DNA of 64,000 nt from Parapedobacter luteus. Its GTDB lineage: Bacteria > Bacteroidota > Bacteroidia > Sphingobacteriales > Sphingobacteriaceae. Positions 1 to 8,712 of this stretch are shown here, piece after piece. Position 1 is the first letter of the stretch, and the number at the start of each line of letters is the position of its first letter. The notes under the pieces are model-generated. The model did no database searches, was not told where the DNA came from, and was given only the letters and a program-made list of their open reading frames with translations. The stretch is from contig NZ_FUYS01000004.1 of NCBI RefSeq assembly GCF_900168055.1, forward strand, positions 418,863-482,862, written 5' to 3'. The translations under genes and the position numbers were made by a program.

Positions 1-1561
1 ACTCTTTAATACCGTTGAGCAATTCCTGGATATTTTCATAACGGCTGAGGCCTTCCACTGATTTATCTTCATAGAGATCTTTCAGTATACCCGAATGCTG
101 GGCGATATGCATGGCGGCATCAAAGGCCGAATGGTTTTTGGCCACCACCTGAAATCCCTGTATCATGGTCGCAAAGACCCCCACAACGCCCGCACTGCGG
201 CCGTCCAGATAAGACGACGCGTTGCTGATGACATCCCAAAGCGTCAATTGCTGTTTGTCTGCTGCTATAAAGATACGATCCACCGTGGTGTCCCCTATCC
301 CCCTGCGCGGGTAGTTGATGACCCGTTTAAGGGCTTCTTCGTCATTCGGGTTAAATGTCAGCCTAAAATAAGCGATCAAGTCTTTAATCTCTTTGCGCTG
401 GTAAAAAGACGTGCCGCCATAGATTTTATACGGGATGTTAATCTTGCGGAGGGCTTCTTCCATGGCCCGGGACTGCGCATTGGTACGGTAAAGGATGGCA
501 AAATCACGGTAGTTCCCCCCTTTCAGCGCCCGTTCCTGCGCAATGGCTTCAGCCACTATTTTCCCTTCTTCATTATCGCTGAATGCCCGGCATACCTTGA
601 TTTTTTCGCCGGCCTCGTTTTCAGAGAATACGTTTTTCTTGAGCTGATTCTTGTTATTGGCGATAATGCTATTGGCCGCATTAACGATATTCTGGGTCGA
701 ACGATAATTCTGTTCCAGCTTAAAAACCTTCAGGTCAGGATAATCCTTCTCAAAGTTGAGGATGTTTTGGATATTAGCCCCGCGGAACGCATAGATACTT
801 TGTGCATCGTCACCCACCACGCAGATGTTTTCATTGATGGCGGCGAGCTTGCGTACGATCAGGTACTGGGAAAAATTGGTATCCTGATACTCATCCACCA
901 TGAGGTATTTAAACTTGTGCTGATAACGATGCAGCACTTCCGGAAATTCGCGAAAGAGCACATTGGTTTTGAACAACAGGTCATCAAAATCCATCGCTCC
1001 CGCCTTATAGCACCGCTGGGTATAGGTCAGGTAAATTTGACCCAGCTGGCCCCTGCCGTTGGCGTAATCTTCAGCTTGTATCTGATCGTTTTTGAGATAT
1101 TCCTGTGCAGCTATCAGGTTATTTTTGGCTGATGAAATCCGGTTATACACAAAATTTGCGTTATAGAGCTTATCATCCAATTGCATTTCCTTGAGAATGC
1201 TGCGGATGAGGCTTTTGCTATCATCGGTATCGTAGATGGTAAAATTTCGCGGATAACCGATATGTTCGGCTTCCACCCGCAATATCTTGGCAAATACGGA
1301 GTGAAAAGTTCCCATCCAAATATTTTTCGCCTCATCACCGACCACTTTCATGATACGTTCGCGCATCTCTTTAGCTGCCTTGTTGGTGAATGTCAGCACC
1401 AGGATGTTAAAGGGGTCCACACCATGGCGCACCAGATGGGCCACCCGGTAAGTGATTACCCGCGTTTTGCCAGATCCAGCTCCGGCCACTATCATCACCG
1501 GCCCTTCGGTTTGTTCCACCGCGGCCCGTTGTGAAGGGTTTAAACCTGCTAAATAATCCAA
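1..1561 (-). CDS. uvrD: UvrD/PcrA-type ATP-dependent DNA helicase (5' part)
   Basis: Superfamily I 3'-5' helicase that unwinds DNA in nucleotide excision and mismatch repair. About 520 N-terminal codons are visible; the gene runs off the left edge of the window. Reading the minus strand, the protein begins MDYLAGLNPSQRAAV, has Walker A GAGSGKT at about residues 27-33, a Walker B/motif II DEYQDT near residue 222, motif III GDDAQSIYAFRGA just after, and motif IV around QNYRST. The start is a TTG codon preceded by a purine-rich AGGAATAGGA stretch. No in-frame ATG lies upstream, and the MDYL opening is usual for this family in Bacteroidota. The family is certain; the choice between UvrD and PcrA names is only convention. 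Confidence 0.96.
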   Translation of the reverse strand, partial: MDYLAGLNPSQRAAVEQTEGPVMIVAGAGSGKTRVITYRVAHLVRHGVDPFNILVLTFTNKAAKEMRERIMKVVGDEAKNIWMGTFHSVFAKILRVEAEHIGYPRNFTIYDTDDSKSLIRSILKEMQLDDKLYNANFVYNRISSAKNNLIAAQEYLKNDQIQAEDYANGRGQLGQIYLTYTQRCYKAGAMDFDDLLFKTNVLFREFPEVLHRYQHKFKYLMVDEYQDTNFSQYLIVRKLAAINENICVVGDDAQSIYAFRGANIQNILNFEKDYPDLKVFKLEQNYRSTQNIVNAANSIIANNKNQLKKNVFSENEAGEKIKVCRAFSDNEEGKIVAEAIAQERALKGGNYRDFAILYRTNAQSRAMEEALRKINIPYKIYGGTSFYQRKEIKDLIAYFRLTFNPNDEEALKRVINYPRRGIGDTTVDRIFIAADKQQLTLWDVISNASSYLDGRSAGVVGVFATMIQGFQVVAKNHSAFDAAMHIAQHSGILKDLYEDKSVEGLSRYENIQELLNGIKE

Positions 1562-1631
1562 AATCCTATTCCTCTTATGTCTTTTCCGATTGCGGTGTAA
1601 AGGTACGAAATTACCGGCATAGCCGGAAACA

Positions 1632-1731
1632 GGTGTACCCACAGATTTCCGTTTGTTTCCGGTCGTAAAGTTTCTGACTGGAACGCACACTCCGTTCACG
1701 CTCCTGGGGCAAAAATTTTACAGCCAGAAAC
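1632..1731. repeat. Palindromic intergenic element, copy 1
   Basis: Imperfect inverted repeat between dnaB and uvrD, downstream of dnaB. The arms start at about 1655 (GTTTCCGG...) and end at 1731 (...CCAGAAAC), around a core of about 35 bases beginning GACTGGAACGC. A left flank GGTGTACC...TTTCCGTT is shared with the copy at 10475-10571, but the core is in the opposite orientation there. It could act as a terminator for dnaB; a REP-like repeat is the alternative. Confidence 0.7.
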
Positions 1732-1793
1732 GTGATGATTGCCCACGATCTAAGGTTTGTCATGCACAACCGCCTACCGCTGAGCGCTATGGC

Positions 1794-3374
1794 TTAAAAA
1801 GGCGAATCATCGCTCATGTCATTCATCCGCGACTGCCGGATAATGCTCCCCGGCTGGTCGAAGGAAGAGGACGGTGCCATACCGGAAGAAAACGAATTTG
1901 AATCAGCGAATCCCGCTTCGCCACCAAAAGCAAATTCGTCTTCCAAGTCCGCAAATTTGACATATTTGCCGATGAATCGCAGTTGGACCGTACCGGTTTC
2001 GCCATTCCGGTGTTTGGCAATGATGACCTCCCCCACCCCGGCCGTCGGTCGCCCAGCCTCATCTTCGGTGAGGCCATAGTATTCCGGCCGGTAAAGGAAA
2101 AGCACCATATCGGCGTCCTGCTCGATGGAGCCGGATTCACGCAGGTCAGAAAGCATCGGGCGCTTACTGCCCCCCGGGCGGCTTTCCACGGCCCGGCTAA
2201 GTTGCGAAAGCGCAATGACCGGTATATTCAGCTCTTTTGCGACAGATTTCAGGGATCGGGAAATACTACCGATTTCCTGCTCGCGGTTGCCCCCCTTGCC
2301 GTCGTTCTTGCCGTGCATGAGCTGCAGGTAATCGACAATAACCATCTGTATATCATACTGGGCCTTGAGCCTGCGGCATTTGGCCCTGAATTCAAAGATG
2401 TTAAGTGCCGGTGTGTCGTCGATGAGTAAAGGCGCTTGCGTGAGCCGCCCGATACGCGAGTGCAACTGCGTCCATTCGTGGTCAGCTAGATTGCCCTTCC
2501 GCAGCTTCTCCTGTTCAATTTCCGTTTCGCCCGCAATGAGGCGGTTCACCAATTGCACCGAAGACATTTCCAGTGAGAATACCACCACGGGTTTGCTGTG
2601 ATCAACCGCTGCGTTGCGCGCACAGCTCAACACAAAGGCCGTCTTACCCATGGCCGGACGGGCGGCCACAATCACCAGGTCTGACGGCTGCCATCCGGAA
2701 GTCATCCGGTCCAGCTCGGTAAAGCCAGAGGGCACGCCAGTAAGGCCGTCGGTACGGTCTCTTAATATTTCCAACGACTCCACAGCCTCCCGCATGATGT
2801 CATCCATCTTACGCGTGTCCCGTCTCAGGTTATTCTGCGCTATATCAAATAAGCTTTTCTCAGCATGATCCAACAGGTCGAAAATATCCGTCGTGTCTTC
2901 ATACGCATTATTGATGATTTCTGTAGACACTTTAATGAGCTCGCGTTGGATATACTTCTGGGAAATGATGCGGGCATGATATTCAATATTGGCGGCAGAA
3001 ACTACCCGATCCGTAAGCTGGGTAATATAATAAGCCCCGCCGACCAATTCCAAGGCCCCCATTTTCCGGAGCTCGGCTGTGACGGTCAGCAGGTCTATCG
3101 GAGAGGTTTTCTGGAAAAGATTGTAGATGGCCTCAAAAATCTTTTGATGGGCCTCCACATAGAAAGTTTCCGGTTTGAGAATATCGATGACCTCACTCAG
3201 CGCATTTTTCTCCAGCATCAATGCCCCCAGTACGGCCTCTTCCAAATCCACAGCTTGGGGAGGAAGTTTTCCAAGTCCACTTACCAGGTTATTCAACCGC
3301 GTACGCCGTTCGGCAAACGTGCCCCGTGAAGACGTGCCGGTTTTGTTGGAGGCATATTCATTCTCATTCGTCAT
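1794..3374 (-). CDS. dnaB: Replicative DNA helicase DnaB
   Basis: Hexameric 5'-3' helicase that drives the replication fork and recruits primase. It has 526 residues, slightly longer than typical because of a Ser/Thr/Arg-rich N-terminal extension of about 35 residues and a glycine/serine-rich C-terminal tail. The DnaB N-terminal domain covers about residues 38-145 (starting PPQAVDLEEAVLGALM). The RecA-like domain follows, with Walker A ARPAMGKTA at about 238-246, Walker B VDYLQLM at about 347-353, and the SRSLKSVAKEL and QLSRAVE segments beyond. The C-terminus ends DDSPF. The ATG at 3374 is the only sensible start. A TACATTTG -7 box lies about 75 bases upstream. No intein is present. Confidence 0.98.
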   Translation of the reverse strand: MTNENEYASNKTGTSSRGTFAERRTRLNNLVSGLGKLPPQAVDLEEAVLGALMLEKNALSEVIDILKPETFYVEAHQKIFEAIYNLFQKTSPIDLLTVTAELRKMGALELVGGAYYITQLTDRVVSAANIEYHARIISQKYIQRELIKVSTEIINNAYEDTTDIFDLLDHAEKSLFDIAQNNLRRDTRKMDDIMREAVESLEILRDRTDGLTGVPSGFTELDRMTSGWQPSDLVIVAARPAMGKTAFVLSCARNAAVDHSKPVVVFSLEMSSVQLVNRLIAGETEIEQEKLRKGNLADHEWTQLHSRIGRLTQAPLLIDDTPALNIFEFRAKCRRLKAQYDIQMVIVDYLQLMHGKNDGKGGNREQEIGSISRSLKSVAKELNIPVIALSQLSRAVESRPGGSKRPMLSDLRESGSIEQDADMVLFLYRPEYYGLTEDEAGRPTAGVGEVIIAKHRNGETGTVQLRFIGKYVKFADLEDEFAFGGEAGFADSNSFSSGMAPSSSFDQPGSIIRQSRMNDMSDDSPF

Positions 3375-3448
3375 AAATTATATCTCTTTAAGTGGTAGCA
3401 TTGATTACGCGGTCCGTCACTGGTTGCCGTTTCTGTAAACCAGCAGAG

Positions 3449-3456
3449 CAAATGTA
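3449..3456 (-). promoter_or_regulatory. Bacteroidota -7 box for dnaB
   Basis: TACATTTG on the minus strand matches TAnnTTTG exactly, about 75 bases before the dnaB ATG. No clear TTTG -33 element sits at the expected distance, so this rests on the -7 box alone. Confidence 0.45.
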
Positions 3457-3859
3457 TGGATTTTTGCCGCTCACGATTCCATAAGTTCTGAACAGCCATT
3501 TAACAACTAATTTCTCCAAAACGTTTTGCCTTGAAACAAGCATAATTAGCAATATACCTTGTTAACACGATATGTGCAAAAAATGTTAAAAAAACACAAC
3601 AAGCATTGATTAACAATACCTTACAATAATGTTAACAACTTTCCAAATTGTGAATTACCGCAAACATACAGATAAAAAACGGAATTCATTTTGCGTCAAA
3701 ACACATCATGCACGATACCAGTTGATTATCAATATCCAGTACAAAAATCCATAGCCGCTACCCAACGGGCCGCATGGCAGCGGCATGGATCCGTAGGCCT
3801 GGTACGGCAAGCATAAGAATACCTTTAGCCATTCAGCTTCGGACTTCCGACTAAAATCC

Positions 3860-3867
3860 TATCTTTG
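3860..3867 (+). promoter_or_regulatory. Bacteroidota -7 box directly before menG
   Basis: TATCTTTG matches TAnnTTTG exactly and ends only six bases before the menG ATG at 3874. If it is used, transcription would start at about the first codon and give a leaderless or nearly leaderless message. Confidence 0.55.
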
Positions 3868-3873
3868 CGTATC

Positions 3874-4611
3874 ATGACGACATCCGAAACAGTAAAACCC
3901 TATAAAGACAGCGAAACGGATAAAAAGCAGCAGGTAGCGGACATGTTTGACAACATTTCACCCACCTACGATTTCCTGAACCACTTTTTATCGTTCGGCA
4001 TCGATGTCATTTGGCGGAAAAAAGCTATCCGCGCATTGCAAACCATCCAACCGCAGCAATTGCTGGATGTGGCCACGGGTACCGGAGACTTCGCGCTGGA
4101 AGCTATTAAGACACTAAAGCCCGCCAAGGTGATCGGGGTTGATATCTCCCGAGGCATGTTGGATGTTGCCAAAGACAAGATCGCCAAAAAAGGCCTTGAA
4201 GGCCAATTTGAAGTATTATTGGGCGATTCCGAAAACCTTCCCTTCCCGCAGCACACGTTCGATGCGGTGACGGTGGCCTTCGGCGTGCGCAACTTTGAAA
4301 ACCTGGAAAAAGGCTTGGCAGATATTTGCCGCGTACTTAAGCCAGGCGGAAAAGCCGTCATCCTGGAGTTTTCAAAACCAAAGAAATTTCCCATTAAGCA
4401 ACTCTACGGCTTTTATTCCCATCGGGTATTGCCCTTTATCGGGAAGGTGTTTTCCAAAGACAGCCGCGCCTACACCTATCTCCCCGAATCCGTCGCGCAG
4501 TTTCCGGATGGAAAGGACTTTACCGATATCCTATCGCGCGTCGGCTTCAGCGAGACGGCATGCCGGCCGCAAACGTTTGGCATCTGTACCATATATATCG
4601 GCACCAAATGA
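3874..4611 (+). CDS. menG: Demethylmenaquinone methyltransferase (MenG/UbiE)
   Basis: SAM-dependent C-methyltransferase that makes menaquinone from demethylmenaquinone, the last step of respiratory quinone synthesis. It has 245 residues, normal for the family. Visible features are the UbiE signature YDFLNHFLSFGIDVIWR (about 32-48), SAM motif I LDVATGTGD (about 64-72), the acidic GVD at the end of strand 2 (about 88-90), VAFGVRNFENLEKGL, and RVLKPGGK. The ATG at 3874 is chosen over an upstream in-frame TTG at 3865 because that TTG lies inside the -7 box. The stop overlaps the next start in an ATGA, implying translational coupling to porT. Confidence 0.96.
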   Translation: MTTSETVKPYKDSETDKKQQVADMFDNISPTYDFLNHFLSFGIDVIWRKKAIRALQTIQPQQLLDVATGTGDFALEAIKTLKPAKVIGVDISRGMLDVAKDKIAKKGLEGQFEVLLGDSENLPFPQHTFDAVTVAFGVRNFENLEKGLADICRVLKPGGKAVILEFSKPKKFPIKQLYGFYSHRVLPFIGKVFSKDSRAYTYLPESVAQFPDGKDFTDILSRVGFSETACRPQTFGICTIYIGTK

Positions 4612-5375
4612 AGCCTAAATCGGCAATATGTACCGTTTACATCACGGCACTGCTGCTGATGCTTATACACTCTCCATCCCTGGGCCAGCAGCGCTTCCAA
4701 CGATGGGGAGGCGGTGTAGATGACGAAACCATTCATTTTGGTTTCAGCTTCCATTATATCAGTGCAGACTATAAAATAGCTTTAAAGGACAACTGGCAAG
4801 AATCTCATCTTCCCCTTGCCCCTGCAGGTCATGGGCAACTAATAAGCATAACTTCACCATTTGCCCACAATGTGGGCTTAGGATTATTGGCTGACTTCAA
4901 GTTGTCTGAAAATCTCAACTTGCGCTTTTCTCCAAATCTAGTATTTCTCAATATCAATGTTTTATATAAATACCGGACACCAAGCATGGCGGACGAGACA
5001 ATAGCCAAAGATATGCATCGATCTAATATCGAATTACCGCTATTGTTAAAATTCAAATCGGATCGCAAAGGCAATCTTAGAGGCTATCTCATTGGTGGTG
5101 GGCAATATGTTCTTAATGTAGCATCGAGTAAACGCTATACTGAGGACCCCGGTTCTGGCGAATTAGATAAAGTTCTGCGAACCAAACCTACCTACTTTGC
5201 GTATACGATGGGCATTGGATTTGATATTTACTTCGATTTCTTCAAGATGTCACCAGAAGTTAAATGGGTACAAAGTGTCGGTAACGTGATGGATATCCGG
5301 AGTGTTAATATGTTCAACAGTCCGATTGATAAACTAACGCTACGTAGTTTCCAGTTTAGTCTATTTTTTGAATAA
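4608..5375 (+). CDS. porT: PorT family outer-membrane protein of the type IX secretion system
   Basis: About 255 residues with a signal peptide (hydrophobic core ITALLLMLIHS, cleavage near SLGQQ) followed by alternating beta-strand segments typical of a small outer-membrane barrel (IHFGFSFHYISADYKI, NLRFSPNLVFLNINVLYKY, GYLIGGGQYVLNVAS, LRSFQFSLFFE). PorT/SprT is needed for type IX secretion in Bacteroidota and, from general knowledge, often follows menG/ubiE; that neighbourhood, together with the ATGA overlap, supports the call. It may serve the export of the two giant CHU_C proteins later in this window. The ATG at 4608 is preferred to an upstream in-frame ATG because it gives a clean signal peptide. 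Confidence 0.85.
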   Translation: MKPKSAICTVYITALLLMLIHSPSLGQQRFQRWGGGVDDETIHFGFSFHYISADYKIALKDNWQESHLPLAPAGHGQLISITSPFAHNVGLGLLADFKLSENLNLRFSPNLVFLNINVLYKYRTPSMADETIAKDMHRSNIELPLLLKFKSDRKGNLRGYLIGGGQYVLNVASSKRYTEDPGSGELDKVLRTKPTYFAYTMGIGFDIYFDFFKMSPEVKWVQSVGNVMDIRSVNMFNSPIDKLTLRSFQFSLFFE

Positions 5376-5395
5376 TAATATACCTTGTATTCATT

Positions 5396-6184
5396 ATGGC
5401 AATTATATCAGACAGAAAAAAAGCATGTATCACCGGAGCGAGCGCAGGCATCGGCGAGGCCTGTGCAGAAGTATTCGCCAGAGAAGGTTACGATCTGCTG
5501 CTCGCCGCGCGCCGCATCAACCGCTTGGAAAAACTCGCTGCGCGTTTAATGGAGACGTACGGCATCGACACCCATTTGCTCGCGCTCGACGTCCGCAACG
5601 CTGAAGACGTATTTACTTCGTTCAGCAACTTACCTGGCGCATGGCAGCAAGTGGATGTACTGGTCAACAATGCCGGCTTGAGCCAGGGTCTTGATCCCAT
5701 CCACGAAGGCGATGTGGGCGACTGGGATCGCATGATTGATACCAATATCAAAGGGTTACTCTACGTCACCCGGGCGGTGGCCCCCATCATGGCGGCACGG
5801 CAGCGGGGGCACATCATCAACATCGGATCCATAGCCGGCAAGGAAGTCTATCCCAATGGCAACGTATACTGTGCCACCAAACATGCCGTGGACGCCCTCA
5901 CGAAAGGAATGCGCATCGACCTGCTCCATCAACATATAAAAGTGACGGCCATCCATCCAGGCATGGTCGAAACCGAGTTTTCGACGGTACGCTTTAAAGG
6001 CGACAGCGAGCGTGCTGCCGCCGTATACCAAAATGTAGCGCCCCTCATAGCCAACGACATTGCCGAGGCGGTATGGTTTGCCGCGTCCAGGCCCGACCAT
6101 GTCAACATCAACGATATGCTTATTATGCCTACCGCACAGGCCAACGCCACCACGATAGTGAGAGAAGACAGCCAGCGAAAATGA
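5396..6184 (+). CDS. SDR family NAD(P)-dependent oxidoreductase (YdfG-like)
   Basis: Classical short-chain dehydrogenase of 262 residues. It has the Rossmann motif TGASAGIGEA near residue 13, an arginine-rich AARRINRLE segment after strand 2 that suggests NADP preference, the NNAG motif (VLVNNAGLSQG), and the catalytic Ser (INIGSIAG) and Tyr-Lys (YCATK) residues, followed by HPGMVETEFS. The closest family known to me is the serine/3-hydroxy acid dehydrogenase YdfG group, but substrate cannot be read from the sequence. It lies 20 bases after porT on the same strand and is probably co-transcribed with menG and porT. Confidence 0.9.
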   Translation: MAIISDRKKACITGASAGIGEACAEVFAREGYDLLLAARRINRLEKLAARLMETYGIDTHLLALDVRNAEDVFTSFSNLPGAWQQVDVLVNNAGLSQGLDPIHEGDVGDWDRMIDTNIKGLLYVTRAVAPIMAARQRGHIINIGSIAGKEVYPNGNVYCATKHAVDALTKGMRIDLLHQHIKVTAIHPGMVETEFSTVRFKGDSERAAAVYQNVAPLIANDIAEAVWFAASRPDHVNINDMLIMPTAQANATTIVREDSQRK

Positions 6185-6209
6185 AATTGCATGCCATAGC
6201 CATTTTAGC

Positions 6210-6217
6210 TAACTTTG
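6210..6217 (+). promoter_or_regulatory. Bacteroidota -7 box before the M61 peptidase
   Basis: TAACTTTG fits TAnnTTTG exactly and lies 20 bases before the ATG at 6238. It supports that start, rather than extended upstream codons overlapping the SDR gene. Confidence 0.55.
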
Positions 6218-6237
6218 CACTCCCAAATTACGTGACC

Positions 6238-8037
6238 ATGAAACAACTCTGCACCAAGCTTTGCCTCCTTATGACTACCGTTATTACCTCGACATTCGCC
6301 GCACCGCGCATTCACTTTGAAGTCTCCTTCAGCGAACCCCAAGCTCACTATGCCGAAATCAAGATGGAAATTTCGGATATCCGCAAGGATTACGTCGATG
6401 TGAAAATGCCGGTATGGACGCCGGGTTCTTACTTGGTCCGTGAATATTCGAAAAATGTGGAAAGCTTTGAGGCCTGCGATGAAAACGGCGCCCAGCTGCC
6501 CGTCACCAAAATTAACAAAAACACCTGGCGCATTTCTTCCGACAAACGCAGCCAGGTGGTGGTCAACTATCGCGTCTACGGCTTCGAAGTATCTGTACGG
6601 ACCAACTTTATTGACGATGCCCATGCATTTTTGTCGCCCGCCGCTACCTTTATGTATGTAGATGGGATGATTAACCATCCCGTGGACGTCACGATTATCC
6701 CGCATCCGTCATGGAGCAAAATTTCCACCGGCCTGGAACCGGTAAGTGGCCGTCCCAATACCTACCATGCGGCTGATTTTGATATCTTGTTCGATTCGCC
6801 TATCGAAATCGGGAACCAGGACGTTTTTACCTTTGAGGCCGCAGGGGTGCTTCATGAAATCGCGATGGTCGGCGGCGGAAACTACGATCGCGAACGGCTG
6901 AAAAAAGACGGCGCTAAGATTGTGGAAGAAGCCACCCGCATATTCGGCGTGAATCCCAACAAACGCTACGTTTTCATTGTACACAATTACCAGTCTGGCG
7001 GCGGCGGGCTTGAGCACCTCAATTCAACGGTGCTGGGGGCAAGCCGTAATGGCTACCAAAACGAGCGCTCCTATCTAAGCTTTTTAGGGCTTGTGGCCCA
7101 CGAGTACTTTCACCTCTGGCATGTCAAAAGGCTCCGTCCCATCGAGCTTGGCCCGTTCAACTACGATGCAGAGAATTACACCACCGCCTTGTGGATTATG
7201 GAAGGCTTTACGGCCTATTTCGACAACCTCCTGCTCCGCCGTTGCGGCTTTCTAAATGAGAGCAGCTACTTACAGGCGTTGGCCAACGACGTCAATACCG
7301 TAGAAAACCGTGCCGGCAATCGCCTTCAGCCAGTGGCATTAGCGAGCTTCGACGCCTGGATCAAATATTACCGCCCCGATGAAAATTCGGCAAACACCAG
7401 TGTTTCTTATTACAACAAAGGTGCGTTGCTAGCCATGATGCTCGATTTGAAGATTCTGGCGGCCACGCAGGGACAGCAGCGCTTGGATGATGTATTGAAA
7501 GCGGCATATGAAGAATTTTACGTCAAGAAAAAACGTGGTTTTGAAGAGCACGAGTTCCAAGCATTAATTGAACGGGTCACCGGCGTATCGGTTGACGAGC
7601 TGTTCCATGCGGCACACACCGTAGAGCCATTAGACTATAACCACTATCTCAATGCCGTCGGATACGAATTGGTTGACTACAACAAAGGCCGGGAATTGCC
7701 GGAATTGGGCATGACAACCACGGCAAGTGACGGCCGCATTATCGTCACCGGCGTGAGCCGTGGCACCGGCGCATGGAACGGCGGCATTAATGTGCGGGAT
7801 GAGCTCATCGCCATCAATGGCGAACGTCTGGACGTCAACGGCAGGGAATTAAACCGCGTCATGCAAACGGCAGCCATCGGCGATACGCTCAACATCATGG
7901 TTGCCAGAGACGGAAAAATACGCGAACTCAACGTCGTGCTTGGAAGAGATACGAAAGGTGCGTTCAGCATTGTTCCACTGCAAAACGCTACGCCTGAGCA
8001 AGCACGTTTAGGAAAAATCTGGCTTTCGTTGGAATGA
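6238..8037 (+). CDS. M61 family metallopeptidase with PDZ domain
   Basis: Secreted zinc aminopeptidase of the glycyl-aminopeptidase (M61) family, about 599 residues. A signal peptide (MKQLCTKLCLLMTTVITSTF) is followed by the M61 N-terminal beta domain. The zinc site HEYFH is at about residues 288-292, followed by WHVKRLRP; the third ligand is probably the Glu of MEGFTAYFD near residue 322. A C-terminal PDZ domain lies at about residues 495-580 (VSRGTGAWNGGINVRDELIAI...). The start at 6238 follows a consensus -7 box and gives the signal peptide; in-frame codons further upstream overlap the SDR gene. It is convergent with the small outer-membrane gene that ends 15 bases further on. Probably periplasmic; substrate unknown. 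Confidence 0.93.
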   Translation: MKQLCTKLCLLMTTVITSTFAAPRIHFEVSFSEPQAHYAEIKMEISDIRKDYVDVKMPVWTPGSYLVREYSKNVESFEACDENGAQLPVTKINKNTWRISSDKRSQVVVNYRVYGFEVSVRTNFIDDAHAFLSPAATFMYVDGMINHPVDVTIIPHPSWSKISTGLEPVSGRPNTYHAADFDILFDSPIEIGNQDVFTFEAAGVLHEIAMVGGGNYDRERLKKDGAKIVEEATRIFGVNPNKRYVFIVHNYQSGGGGLEHLNSTVLGASRNGYQNERSYLSFLGLVAHEYFHLWHVKRLRPIELGPFNYDAENYTTALWIMEGFTAYFDNLLLRRCGFLNESSYLQALANDVNTVENRAGNRLQPVALASFDAWIKYYRPDENSANTSVSYYNKGALLAMMLDLKILAATQGQQRLDDVLKAAYEEFYVKKKRGFEEHEFQALIERVTGVSVDELFHAAHTVEPLDYNHYLNAVGYELVDYNKGRELPELGMTTTASDGRIIVTGVSRGTGAWNGGINVRDELIAINGERLDVNGRELNRVMQTAAIGDTLNIMVARDGKIRELNVVLGRDTKGAFSIVPLQNATPEQARLGKIWLSLE

Positions 8038-8051
8038 TTGGCGGCTGAACA

Positions 8052-8546
8052 TCAAAACGAAAACCGTACAGACAGGCCAATACCGTCAAACCGCACACCC
8101 GTTTCGGGTGTCAGCTCCATGGTCGGTTTCCAATCCAGCGACAGGTTGATGGGCGCTGTGGATAGCTTATAATCCAGGCCGATAACCCCATCGAAACTCC
8201 AGGCCATTCCGCTTTCATCGGTATCTTTATAGCGGTAGCTGCCCAAGCCGCCACCGAAACCATAATACCATTGCAGTCCGGTGATGTCGGCAACGGTCAG
8301 CGGCTGGTGAACTTCGAATAAGCCCAGCAGTTTGAAAATGGTAAAGCTGCGATTTCCCTGAAAATTGACGATACCGTCTATCGCGTAGCTATCGGTTAGA
8401 AAATGTTTGTAAGTGATTCCGTTCGCCACCCCAAATCGTCCGCCGATGGCTCGCTGGTATGTGATATCTTCTTGCGCCAAGGACTGCTGGCCGGCGATCA
8501 TGAGGGTGATGATGACCAGGAATAAGGTTGTCCGTTTTCTTTCCAT
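8052..8546 (-). CDS. Small outer-membrane beta-barrel protein
   Basis: About 164 residues: a signal peptide (MERKRTTLFLVIITLMIAGQ, cleavage near SLAQE) and then amphipathic strands (GGRFGVANGITYKHF, YYGFGGGLGSYRYKD, WSFDGVIGLDYKL), ending in GIGLSVRFSF, a typical C-terminal barrel strand with terminal Phe. It resembles the many porin-like or OmpW/opacity-type small barrels of Bacteroidota, without a specific function. An in-frame ATG seven codons upstream is possible, but the internal Met gives a normal signal peptide. Confidence 0.75.
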   Translation of the reverse strand: MERKRTTLFLVIITLMIAGQQSLAQEDITYQRAIGGRFGVANGITYKHFLTDSYAIDGIVNFQGNRSFTIFKLLGLFEVHQPLTVADITGLQWYYGFGGGLGSYRYKDTDESGMAWSFDGVIGLDYKLSTAPINLSLDWKPTMELTPETGVRFDGIGLSVRFSF

Positions 8547-8712
8547 GCCGCTATCCGCACAAAACAAATGCCAACTTCCCGTCGGCCGGAGCAGCCGCCT
8601 GGATGTTTAGCCGATATTTATTAAAGGCAACAGTTTTACCAATTTTTTGTTAACTTTAGATGCACTACTGCGGTACTGCATAGGAAGTATTATAAACCAA
8701 TAGGACAAATTT

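Larger units (their letters stand above)
3375..3873. other. Intergenic region between divergent dnaB and menG, AT-rich centre
   Basis: About 500 bases without a convincing gene. The stretch at about 3480-3720 is strongly AT-rich and carries four TTAACA repeats, two of them within GTTAAC palindromes (about 3500, 3562, 3609 and 3632). Promoter-like boxes face outward toward dnaB (3449-3456) and menG (3860-3867). I found no clear DnaA box, so there is no case for an origin here. Confidence 0.6.

Noticed and set aside
95..1534. Long open frames on the plus strand (345 and 117 codons)
   Set aside because: They lie opposite the UvrD/PcrA gene, whose minus-strand translation shows all helicase motifs; they are shadows.
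3480..3720. Chromosome origin
   Set aside because: AT-rich and beside dnaB, but no TTATNCACA-type box and no dnaA or parAB nearby.
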